Positions 34,963 through 48,100 of a stretch of 64,000 bases of DNA are shown here, in pieces. Position 1 is the first letter of the stretch. Every line of letters begins with the position of its first letter. The notes under the pieces are model-generated. The model made no database searches. It was not told where the DNA came from and saw only the letters and a program-made list of their open reading frames with translations. Both the position numbers and the translations under genes were made by a program. Source of the stretch: Rhyacophila brunnea (Eukaryota; Arthropoda; Insecta; Trichoptera; Rhyacophilidae); the NCBI GenBank assembly GCA_022495005.1, contig JAGYXB010001997.1, positions 248,001 through 312,000 of the forward strand, written 5' to 3'.

Positions 34963-37900
34963 AATATTATGTATGAAAAAGTCTGGGTTGCAATGTTTTG
35001 AAAAAAGTCTCCGGGTCGTAAGTGTGACGCGCTCCAGCCACCTAACAATAGTATGTAGGTATTAATTATATATTTATTAAGTATATTCGTTTAATTAAAA
35101 AGCAATGTTTATTCGGGATTTTTTATTGGATTTTTAAAACCTAAAATTTCAATGAAAACAAAAACCACAACAGGACATGGATTTTTAGATAATACATGTG
35201 ATATTATTTATTTTTATATTTTTAACAATACACTAAAAAGTACAGATTACAGTATTATGCAATTTAATATTTAAGAAATTCAGTACATTTCAGGTTATAG
35301 TATACATAATTTATACGTTCACTTATGATTTAATCACAACATTTGCTTAATACATTAGGCATATTCATTTTTACCAAAACGAATTTAACACCACCATTAA
35401 GAGTTTTTAGTAGAATGTAATAATAATTTAAAAAAAGGACAATAATAATCGAAGAATAGACATTATTTAGAAACTTAAAACGTGAAATCGGTTGAATAAT
35501 CATTATCCCCACTTCATTCTGGAAATAATGAAAAAGCAAGTTATATGTATCTTTGTATTGAGAATGGTCGGATATATTATTATATAATAGGCAAGCCCGC
35601 TTAACGTGAAAAATACACAGTATTAAGTGTTTAAAATTTTACAAGTTTGAGAGAATACAGCCAACACACTAATATCTTTCCTATTGTTCACAACGAAAAA
35701 GTTATGGATTCATTGCATCAACCGACATCCAAATTATGTAAATAATAATATTGTTGAATTCAAATTTAAGAATGTACACTTTGACTATTCGAAGAGGTCA
35801 TTTTGTGGAACTAAAAAATCATTTAGCCCAGCATACAGTAATCGGTGATCAGTTCTTTTTTCTGAAAAAATGGTTGGGTAAGTAGTATGTAGCTATACTA
35901 TATTTATTTAACGAGAGGCATTTATTTTAATAGTAGTTTTAGCTTAAAAGTCATTGATGCGGTATACTTTGATGCAAACAATTAAATAACGTTTTCAAAA
36001 CTTTAAACAGATTAAAAAGTATAGGTATGTGGGATACAGTGAATCCTCAGAAAAAAGCATTCTCACTACTCGCAGTGCATGCAGAATATTTTTTCGATGA
36101 CATTTTTATAATTGGATATTTCTCTGAAAATATTGATTGGATTTAATTTTTTGTAGGTATATTGAAATAATAACAAATTTATGAATACCTTGCAAACATG
36201 TAGATGGTATTAAGGCCTCTAAATGCAACGGCTATAATTAAATGAGTTCAGTGGATATTACGTAATTCTATCACAGGCTATTTTAATCAATTCCTAGTTT
36301 AATATTATATTTAAAATAACTTCAGGGAAAATTAAATATTCATGAAAAAACCAATTAATTTTTTTAGGATAACAAGTCTTAGCTGTGATTTATTGATTGG
36401 TGGAAACTAGTAGTTAACAAATCATTTTCGGATAATTAATATATAAGGTATACCTAATATGTATCGTTGGAATCAAAAAATAGTATAGTATGTTAAAAAG
36501 CGGGAAAAAAAGTTATGATTCTCTGGTATTTGCAAAATGTTTAAAAACTATAACAAAAACCAATATGTACATATATATTATGTTATTTATGTGCCTTTTA
36601 GTGATATTGAGCCTCGACGAGAATATCGACAGTGATCTGACAATAGTATTTATCTGCAGTTTTGTCGAATTCTGGGTTATTGGTGTATTTTGTACAAAAT
36701 TTGGTGACGGATCGAATGGAAATATTGTACTACGAAAAAAAATCCTAAAATGCTCAAATTTGACGCGGAAAATAGTGTCTATCTGCATGATTTCTTTTAT
36801 TAGGTATATGACAATACAATTTTCGTGCATCTTCTTTAAATCACTGTTTTAGTACTAATATTAAATCATTTCACTTGAAAAATAAATATAATACTGATAC
36901 CGACAAAAACAGTTTTCTGTATCCCCTGAAAAATTGAGTATAATGTCAGATCACCGTCGATATTTAGAATGATGCATTGTAGAGGTAGATATAGCAGAAA
37001 AAGTATCGTTAAATAATACAAATAAAATGGAGAAGTTAATTATACTTATGATATTACTTGCAGTGGTACAATTTTTTATAAACACCCTATAATTGTAAAG
37101 TTTGATAGTTTTGACAGAAAATATGACATAGTTGGGGCGACACTGAGTGAGAGAAATTGATACAATAGGATTCATGTGAGCAGTTGGAAATAGTATCGGT
37201 AGCAAAATTAAATTCATTCTGTGTCATTCATGCGCATTAGAAGACATCGCTAAGTGCACAAGTTCAAGGTTAAGATGTTTGACTATACCAGAATAACCAT
37301 AGGTATGTTTATTATTATCAATGAGCAGGCTGGAATACCAAGGAAAATGTGTCCTTAAAATTAAAATGCCAGTAATATTTAATACATGATACCTACCAAA
37401 ATAATTGATTCAATGCAGCAACACGGTACATATATTACCATGTAACTGCATCGTATTGGGAATAACTTCCATGATAAAACCGATAAATTCATCTATCCGT
37501 GCACCATCGTTACCATCAATCATGACAGAAACAGAAATAAGAAGACGAATACAGACAGCCAAATAATATTATTTTGGAATCCGTAAACATCTTGAGTCCA
37601 AATTCTCGAAAAATGAAAATCCGGATATACAGAACAATGTCGAAGCCAGTTCCTCACACATGGATTAGAATGTTGGGCTTAAAGTAAAAAAGTTTGGATT
37701 TCCATCGACTACGCTGGCAAATTTTGATGCGAAACTGTCTGAGTAGTTGGCATGGCGTAACCCAGACATCTCAGAATATAGGATAGTGGAAAATTGATTG
37801 GAATGGTGATGGCAAGGTCCACCACGGAATGCTGCACCGAAGATGACGATGGGGGGCAGTGTAAAACATCAAAGGTTGTTAGTGTATTTCGAGTAAAGAA

Positions 37901-38231
37901 TATTAATTTTCAGTATAGTTTAAAGATGGAAGTTTGAATTGATAACTGATTGACATATAGTGCAACTCTTAATAAAAAAGAGAGCTCTTTGAAGAAATAA
38001 AAATATAATTGACCTTTATTGAGTATAGGAAACAAGGAATCATGGAATTAGGTGTGGTGTGATAAAAATGATAAATAAAAGTCTATTTGAATAATCGTAA
38101 TATTATGAAAGTTTAATGAAGATTTTTCATCTTTCAAATCCTGTAATTCATCGACAAGGGCATACAAATAATATAAGTAAACATAGAAAACGAACTTAAA
38201 CAAATTATGCTAAAAAATACACACTAATAAT
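34963..38231. other. AT-rich intergenic DNA
   Basis: No gene recognised. The longest frames (36490-36852 plus and 36513-36830 minus) overlap each other and are rich in Ile, Phe and Asn, as expected by chance. Confidence 0.45.
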
Positions 38232-38237
38232 TTTATT
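38232..38237 (-). promoter_or_regulatory. candidate poly(A) signal of the ATAD2-like gene
   Basis: The first AATAAA on the minus strand after the stop, about 650 nt downstream. Low information in AT-rich DNA. Confidence 0.35.
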
Positions 38238-38884
38238 GTAGGCATACATACGATTATAATCAATCAAAAAAATATACTAATAGAAAACATAAATATAAAT
38301 TATAAAAATAATGTTTGTGTATTGAAAAATGGTAACAATTAAAATACTGCAAAATGCAACGAGGAAATTCAGTCTACGATACATTTCATAATTGCAGCAT
38401 TTCGAGGATAAACAATCCATAATTTCGAGGACTAACGAACATAGTGGATTATTATCATCTCTACAGGAAATACATACAATAAGTCATAATATTATTGTAA
38501 TTGAGCTTGAATTTAATTTCAGAGTACGCAAACAATTATAGGTGGGAAGTTTTACCGACAGTTTTTGCATACTGTTCAATTATCATAACAAAAAGGTTGC
38601 TTAAAAAAAATACATACTATGACAAAATGAAAAAAAAAAAAAAACTACACATTTTTATACATCTCAAAGGAAATTTATAAATAAATATTACCTCCTTACA
38701 CAAAGTACAGAATATTGTAAAAAAACGTCACAATGTTGTAACATAAACCAGTACAATTTGAATCAACGATCTCATACCATATTGCCGCCATTCGGTACAA
38801 AAAGTTATGTTTTCGTCAAATTCGATTTAAAGAATATTTAACTAAACATTACTAATCAGTTCACTGCTTAATTTATCTCCTATG

Positions 38885-39105
38885 TTACTTTTTTAGTAAA
38901 ATGTGTGTAAATTTATTGACAGTAGCCAGCATATCTGCGAGCAAATTGGACCGATCGTATTGTGCTTTATATTTATTGATTACTCTGTCGAGTTGGCTGT
39001 ACAAGTCCATGAGCGGCTTCACACCTATCCCTTTGACAGCTTTCACTGTCTGCACCATGCCTGCCTCCAGATCGTCCGCGTTAATTTTAAGCTTACTCTC
39101 CACAT
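38885..39105 (-). CDS. ATAD2: ATAD2-like last exon U
   Basis: Acceptor TTGAATTGCAG. Encodes VKPLMDLYSQLDRVINKYKA and a final helix ending HILLKK before TAA; the C-terminal helical region of ATAD2 proteins. Confidence 0.92.
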
Positions 39106-42100
39106 CTGCAATTCAAGTAAACATTTATAGTTATAGTAGGCGAAAAAGGATATGCGTATATAATTTATAATACATAATAATATATAAATGTATCGCTGTC
39201 CTGGAATTAGACTAGTATCATAAATTTAACTCTACAACCCTAAATACTACAGTAAAACCCCGTTAATACGAACACAGTTAATTCGAAATTCGCCGTAAAT
39301 CGAAATATTCACTAAAATTCATAAAATCTATTTATAGTGAAATTCCCACTAATTCGATGAATGACGTCATAATAGTTACCACTGATATCAATTTGAAAAA
39401 AACATCACTAATAGCATCAACATCATCATAAATGCACAAAACACTGTTTCGTGATTTACTCGAAACTCAAAAAAATTCTAAAGCGGTTTAGCGACTCATA
39501 TCTAAATTCAATTTTATTTCGGAGTTATTAAAATCATTAAATTAATTATAAAATAATAATATTAATTATTACTAAAATCAGTGTTATTTCTAAATTGAAA
39601 TGATGCATATACACTATAGTAGACTTTAGTAAAATATACTCTCTTATATTTACTGAGAGAATATACTCTCCTATATAATCTATTTATTATTTTATGGCTT
39701 GGTAATTACGCTAAAATCACTAAGTTTTCTCAATATTAGGATCAAAAACAAAATCTTACCATGACTAGAAACATCGTTAGGGGTTGATTTTTTTCTATGA
39801 GGGGTCGATGTAAGCATACCGGAGGAACGCCTGTCACTTTGTTTTCCAGGAGAGTGTTGGCTGTACACAAAATAAATGAGCACACATTAAAATATATCAA
39901 TCTGACTTCATAAACCAACCTGTTTTAATTCATTTTATTATTGAAAAAGTCAAACATTAATAATATAACCAATATTAACGGCCCACGTGCTCGTCGTAGG
40001 TCGAAATTGAGTTTTTATTGTATTTTCAAACCATGATCCTGGACACTCCTTAAACGTTGTAGATAATCTTTTTTCATCATTTTGAAGCCTTATTATCCTT
40101 TATAGTTATTTTAAACATTTGATGACTGCATAAAGTATTTTTATTACATAAAAATAGTATTCTTTTTAACCTCTCACTCTAATGTTTTAGAATCATAGTA
40201 ATACAGTACATACTGTGCAGTAGTGTTAAGATTTTTACATTTATTAATTTTAACGCATCTATAAACTATTAGTATATTTATTTAGATATTTTTGTAAAAT
40301 ATTCACAATAATAAAATTATATTGATAATCTCTGTGATCCCAAATTTGACAAGAATTAGGCATTTTATTATTCAAAAAATCGGCAAGATTAACACATTTG
40401 AAGATGATTCTAAAGATACTTATTATAAGCTATGTGTTTGACCATTCAAGTGTGATAAACATCTTATGAATAATGATTGCTTTATAATAATTATTGACCT
40501 AAGAATAAGGTAGTGTTTTTTTGAAATACGCCATTTCTTTTGTCATTCCCCAGTGGTTAAGCTACAACATACGGCCGTAGCCATAAATTGACAAACTATA
40601 ATTGAAGTAGAGAGTAAAATAATATTAACGCGTACCGTTTAAAAAAAAATAAAAAAAAATTCGGCTAGGTACATGTTCAAACACGCTCGTTAACATAATT
40701 TCACTCCCTTCTTTAATTATAGTATGTCAATTTATGGCTACGGCCGTATGTTGTAGCTTAACCACTAGGGAATGACAAAAGAAATGGCGTATTTCAAAAA
40801 AACACTACCTTATTCTTAGGTCAATAATTATTATAAAGCAATCATTATTCATAAGATGTTTATCACACTTGAATGGTCAAAGACATAGCTTATAATAAGT
40901 ATCATTAGAATCATCTTCAAATGTATAAATCTTGCCGATTTTTTGAATAATAAAATGCCTAATTCTTGTCAAATTTGGGATCACAGAGATTATCAATATA
41001 TTTTTTTATCGTGAATATTTTACAAAAATTATCTCAGAATAAATTATACTAATGGTTTCATAAATGCGTTTAAAAATTAATAAACGTAAAAAATCTTAAC
41101 ACCACTGCACAGTTATGTACCGAAGTATGAATATATTCTAAAACATTAGAGCGAGAGGTTTAAAAGAATACTATTTTATGTAACAAAAATACTTTATGCA
41201 GTCATCAAATGTTTAAAATAACTATAAAGGATAATAAGGCTTCAAAATTATATAAATAGATTATCTACAACGTTTAAGGAGAGTCCAGGATCATGGTTTG
41301 AAAATACAATAAAAACTCAATTTTGACCTTCGACGAGCATGTCCCCCCTTAAGAGTAATGGGATTTTTAAAACTACCAGTGAAAATTTTGGTAAGAAAAG
41401 CCTTTAAAGGCCGGTAGAGAATTTGGGCCGGCTGAGTTAAAAGAAGAAATAAAGATATTTTTCGACAATTCAATAAACCAATTTCGAATTCTCGAATTTC
41501 AAGAGACGAAAAGCCGGGGTTGGGATAATTGACATTCTATGATATATGATTTTGGCCTTGTTAAGTTCTTCAATGTTATCACACACATTGTAAAAAATTA
41601 TTATATTAAAAAATGATGACTTCCTATGTAATGTAACTAATGAATGGACTTCAGCTGTCTTGTATTGTAATATTTTGAATCCACTGGTAAATCATTATCA
41701 CAAAAAATGAGGCTTATACGACTGACCTATTTGAAAATTGTTCACTGTAGGACTGTTTAAAAATTTATTCAGTTCACCTGTCAAGTGATTTAGGTTTAGG
41801 AAGTGGCACATCGACAGCATTCACATCAAACAGTATCTCCGCATTATCGAGCTGCAGTCTCCTGGCGGCAGCGGGGTAAGACGTATCGGCCCTTCCTGCC
41901 GTGGATGGCTCTCGGCCACGGCCCGTTGAGCGGCTGCCCCCGCCCGGGGAGCGGGACTCTTGGTCCTCCGCGTCTGACTTGTCCACACTTGACGGAGACG
42001 GCTCGCCGTTCACCGGGGACGTGCAGATAGGTTTGTTCTCTTTTGAGTCCTCGTCTGTGATGAGTGGATTGTTTGCATCCTGAAAGAAATGGCAATCAAT

Positions 42101-45100
42101 TATTCTAGATATTTTTAAGAGTAGATAAGGAGAATTCAATTAGTCCGAAGTGATCTGTTGAATCTTCTTATCGTGGCATCCTCTATAGGTCGGTCACCGT
42201 CGCCAACAGTGTTTAGATTGCGCTTGTTATATTTCACTTGGTGCCCCTTCCACACCTTCTTTTATGCTCAGTCTATCCAATTTACTAATACATAATGTGA
42301 TACATTATAAGCATATATTCTCTTTTGAGCTTGTGTGATAATAATTAATCTACGAATGGGAATGGTTAAATGATGAACTCCTCATAAGATGAATTTAAAA
42401 ACCAATTAAGCATTAAACACTGAAATATTAACTGTGGCGTAAATTATTCTTTCGGGAATGATGTTGAGCAGAGAATACATTATGTCCATCATACCTTATG
42501 GCCAATGGAAGTTTTATGTTTCTTGTCGATGCCTTTCGACCAACGGGATCTCTTATTTCGCTTCCGTTTTCTGGAGATTTCTTGGGAAGCGCTGGCTCCG
42601 GCGGTCGACTCTTCCATGGGTGATCCTTCCGCCTTGTGGTGCGACGTAGTGTCTATCACGACCACTGCGGTGGTGGATGTGTTGGCGATTGTAGTGGGCG
42701 GCGATAGCGTATGGCAAGACGTGGCAGACATTGTGCCGTTGCTCTCTGTGAATTTGGAAACCACTTTATAAAGTACTGGCTTATGACCCTCAGAAGAACA
42801 TATTCTTGAGACAGTCAAGGAGAATATATAATATAACATTACAACAGAATACAAGAGGTAAAATTACAGTAGTGCAGCAGTAGAGTAGTTAGTATAAGTA
42901 GTAAAACAATCAGAAACAAAAAGGTTTGAGAAATCACAAAAAAATATTGTGACCTTATCGGGCATCAAACCTGAAAGTCAGTTCTTTAGGTAGTGGAAGT
43001 TTTAGTATTAGGTAGATCAGTGTTCGAAAGAGAGTCGACTTTGAAGTGTTTGGGAATGAAAAATGATAATTTTAAACCAAAATACTGAAAAATGGATAAA
43101 CGTTGCAACCCCGAGTGACTACAGTTACAGGATGTGCTGTGTGTGACATAACTAACATTAGTAGTGTGTGTATATATATGTGACACATGAATTCTAATGG
43201 AGAAACAAAAAAAGATTATCCAAGTGTTCAAAAAATGAAATTTTCCTATGAATATGAAAGAAAACTAGGCATCACCAACTGAGAATATTACACAATTTGA
43301 AAGTCATATTATAATTACTCACGTGTATGGGCAGTGAAGATAAAGTTGGGGAGATCCTGGTCGTGCATGAGTCCCTGGTCGGCACGGCGATCAGCGAGCA
43401 CTCGGCACGCCTCTTCAAAGTCGCTGTCCATCTCCACCTCCACCAGCGTATGAGCGTGATCACGCAGAGAGCACGCCTCGTGACGGATTTGCTTGTCCGA
43501 TGACGTCCTGTGAATGTTTAGCACACAATGAAACAACTGAATTTGATCCATTCTAATAACTAAATGGTATTACACGTTTCTCTATTTAGTGCTTATATGA
43601 AATTAAATTACAAGTTTTCATGTTTCAACAGATAACGGTTGTAATAATAAAATCGTTGGTTTTATTAAATTTTTTACTTACATAAATTTTAAATATTATC
43701 AGAATCAGTTTTGTCTGCCAAACTACAAAATATATATTTTAAGTTGACCTTCAATTGACAGAAGATGAAGTCTATAAGTAAGCAGATATAAAGCTAGTTA
43801 TGCAGTCATATAAACAATATTATTCTTCTTGTAATTATACTAAATCAAATGAATGTTCGTTTTTATAATTTAGTAGAAAACCAAAATGTCTCCTATGCCT
43901 TGAAACCACCGCGAATGGAATAAAATATTACGGCGAGATCATTCCACTCGTCCTGTGTACAATGGAATAGAAGTGCTGGATCCAGTAATATGGATAAGTA
44001 TGCTTGGTACTCTAAAAACAGCATGAGAAAGAGGAAAGATGGATATCTCTGAGGGCAGAATTCTGAGAAGAATTTTGAGGGATATCAAAAGAAATCAGCA
44101 CCGGAGGTTGAGACAAAATGATGAACTAACTATATTCACTTTGTGGGAGTGGAATAATAATGTGGCATACGAAAATACAAACAGTGCTTGATGGTAATGT
44201 AGATACTTAGAATGCCGGATGCAAGGGCGGGGGGGGGGGGGGTAGATACACTCATCCCCTGTAGGTAAAAGAAGACCTTGGCTTTCGAGACTGATATGGG
44301 GTTGAACCGTGCCAAGATGCTCAAAAGTATTGAAAAATAATAGCAGTGGATTGTTCAAGATGGGGCGGGGCGCGTAGAGCCAAAAACGATTATGATGAAT
44401 ATAATCCAACGATTAACTGATTTATCACTTTTATTTATCTCAAGAACATTATAGCACAAGCATTTGAGAATCAACAGTGACAATACACAATTATGTATTA
44501 ATTTAAATTACTTAAAAAAAAATAAACATCAAAGAGTGATAAAATAAACATGTAGAAGGTAGAGAATATAGTTTATTGAATGTAAAAATTTTGCATTTCC
44601 ATACATTTTTATTGTAAATGACCACATTGTAAGTGATGTACAATAGTTTGGACAAATAACAAGATTGGGAGTTGTGCTGACTGAAACAAGGTGATGTAAA
44701 CACCGTTGACAATAAGGACTGTAGACGATGGTCCACCTTTGAAGAAATGGTATTTGCGCACCTTAATCCCACTGTGCTACCACCAATGTATGAAAGTGAC
44801 GCAAAAAACGGACCACTAATTCTCAAACAAACTTCTAATGTTCTCCTCCACCATGTTATTTCTTTCTTCTAAACAAAAATGGAACATACGTCAAACTGAA
44901 ACCGGTTTCAGTGATTTTTTAAGAAACCACTGAAGACTCCATCCACCTGGAAGAAGATTCAACATCTTTGGCTACCACTATATGTAATACAGTAATAAAT
45001 GCACAATAATCAAATAATACCACAACTAATTTATACATGCAACAGTTAGAATAAGAAATATGATAAATTTATAGATTCTGTTTAAATGTTTGAAATAATT

Positions 45101-48100
45101 TTCATTTTTACAAACAAAACTAATTTTTGATGTCTTTGAAATTTAACTTGATAACATGTTACGTAGAAATGTTATGACATAGGGCATTAAGATAATCTCT
45201 ACTAATTAAGATAAAGACTAGGGATTTATTCATACGATTATGCAAAACTGACCAATCACTATAGTGAAAGGTCAAGAAGATATCTGCTGTAAATGGACCG
45301 GTCGGGTTTAAACATGGATACTAAAAATCCAATAAAAATAAGTCGCGTTGATACACAGGTAAGAAATACCCTGCGTTTACCAAACAATTGAAATGTAAAT
45401 TTTTAAAGAAAAAGTTGCATACGAAGGAACTGAATATTATGTAAAAAAAATATATATATAACCATGCAATTTGAAAGGCTATTATAGCATACCTATTTAT
45501 CCCCTTTATTCTAATGAAAGCATGAAGAAGTGATGATAAACATGATGATATAAAAATGAGTAAGTAATTAATACACAGATTGAAAAATAGCAATATGTAC
45601 ATGTCAAATTCATACAATTTTATATTTTCATAATCGAGTAGATCATTAAATCTAATAATCGGTAGGTACTGGGAAAAGTAAAAGGTAATCTCTTCAATAC
45701 AAATAAATGGTCATAGAAAACGATCATATTATAAAATGATCTCTGTAAAGGTTTATAAATTGATGGAGGCAAGATATTTATTTTGAAATAGTATGCAATT
45801 GTTGTAAAATATATAAATTATGCATACTAGTTTGAATGGTTCTTATTGTAATAGTTATACCTTTCCTGAAAAAAAGACATAATTTTAATTAATATAGCAA
45901 AATTCCTTTAATTGAATAGAAAAATCGCTATTGCTATTTTTCTTTAAAGAAACTGAATGATGAAGTGATTAGCATACAGAAATCAAATAAAAAAAGAAGT
46001 TCCAATAAAGAAAATAAATCATAACACAAAATAAATAACAGGCAACGTTGACCAATATAATAATCATTCGAGTAAATCCTCAGTTCGCGCACATGTTTAC
46101 AATAAATCATCATCACAATATTTTTAAAGTTATAATTATTATTGATTTAAGTTTTGTACTATTCCATTTGAATCATTTTTTGTAACCTGGGCTTCACCAT
46201 GAATGGCAAATGCCGCAGTACAAAATCAATTAGAATTTAAAATCAAATTTCATAAAGTAGGTACTGTCAGTAGACAGTATTAATTTTATAATACGCAATG
46301 GAGCAGAATATTTATGTATTTTAAAAATTCACTTTTCGTTTGTAAGAGATAGTGAGCGATTTCTCTTAGTGAAAATAAGATTGATGTTCTGTTTGTTTGA
46401 TGTTTATATTCCACTTAAAATTCACAGTGCGGGAGAGAGGCGGTTGGATAATTAAATATTGATCATTAGAGAGGATGGCAACAAAATATATTATCTTTAC
46501 TATTTCGCATTACTGCATGTATATTGTGTAGGACATGTCGTATTTATTTAAATACAGAAATCGGTGGTGAAAGAAGGCAACAGAATTTTTTAAATAACAT
46601 CAACTGTTAAGTAAAATTATCTGCAATAAAGTGCAATCAACCTTGGGAGGACAATAGTTGTGATTGGTCAATATAGGTATCATAACGAGGATGCTAAGCC
46701 AAAAGGGCATAAGGGACTTTTAGTGGTGAAAATGTGTTATTTATGGGTTTAGATTGTTTAGGATACTAAGATACAACTATCTTAGTATTCTCAGTGGTCC
46801 AAAAGTGTCTCAGAAAAAGGTATTCCGTGACGAGGAACTATTTTTTGGTAGGGTAGTTAGTGAAAAATAAATGAAGAATACAAATAAAATTCGTATTTCA
46901 AATTGTTCTCATGTAAAGTTGTGCCCTTTAGGCTTAGCAAGTCAATAGATATCATGCTGAGTGTATTGAAAATAATATGTATATTTTCTGGAATATCACC
47001 ATATTCATATTAAAATAATGCTACACTCAAAATGAAAAGAAAAGATAGCAGAAAATAAAGATGAATGTGATGCGACACTGAGTAAAGAGATAATAATAAT
47101 TACCTATCAGGATTGTACTCGAGGGCATTGGCACAGATGAGATCGATATCTCGAAGGAAGTCCCGGGCGCAGTGGTAGCGGTGCATGTCTACTTTAGTCA
47201 TCATCGTCTCCAAGTCCATCGGTTCTTTGATAATTTCCAAATAATCCGTCACCTGAATCAAGTTACCTCATCTTAAAACGTTATCACAATAAAAACTAAT
47301 TTAATATACTGTGTATATCAAGTATACAAAAAACATGTGACTGTTAGCGGTGTTCAATGCGTGCACCACAAAGCACTGACCGTCTGGTCCTTTAATAAAC
47401 ACTGTATCTTGAAGATTTATTTTTCTTTGAAAACCGAGATTGGCAATTGGATTTAACAAGTAATGCTTATTAGCCATTCACCTAACCAATTGGGTTTGGA
47501 CTGAATCAAACACACATTCAAAAACAACATGCATTTTTTAATTCTACAACTGCAGGATCGAGTTCCTGTTCCATAACTTCATAAACATCCGCTCAATTAA
47601 CTCGGCTATTGAGGGTTAAGTAAATTAATAATAAACTATCATACCTCTTCAAGGTCCACAGGTTTAGTGAATTTGTAGAAGCGCCTGTTGGCGGCGAGTT
47701 TTCGGCAGACATCCCTCAGAAAGATACGCAGCTCTCTTAGGATATTAGCCTCCTTGCGGGCTGCACGGCGCTGCTCCAGAGCTGATGGTAAACTTGGCGG
47801 GGGAGGGGGAGCTGAAAATATCATTCAACATTTCAATACGCATTTAGGTATGACACTTATTACAAATGCCATCATTCACATCAAAGATTTAAACACAGGT
47901 GGAAGGAGAATAATTTTCCTAGAATAATTAGTATCTATTTTTATTTTTATTTAATTATGTCATAAACTGGCGATTACCAACAAGATTCCGTTGAATCCCA
48001 AAATTTTTATTTATTTCGATTGTCTATTTTTTAGATGTACCTATATAAAAAATATTGCATGTAAATTGATTATAAAGGGCTGTTATAACGAAAATCAATA

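Noticed and set aside
36490..36852. 120-codon plus-strand frame and an overlapping 105-codon minus frame
   Set aside because: Both are rich in Ile, Phe, Asn and Lys and overlap on opposite strands in very AT-rich DNA; no motif, no splice context. Chance frames.
41803..42095. Plus- and minus-strand frames over the GC-rich segment
   Set aside because: Shadows of exon S, whose own frame fits both splice phases.
44229..44242. 14-G run as a biological motif
   Set aside because: Homopolymers of this kind (also 21275-21286) are prone to assembly and sequencing error; no structure around it.
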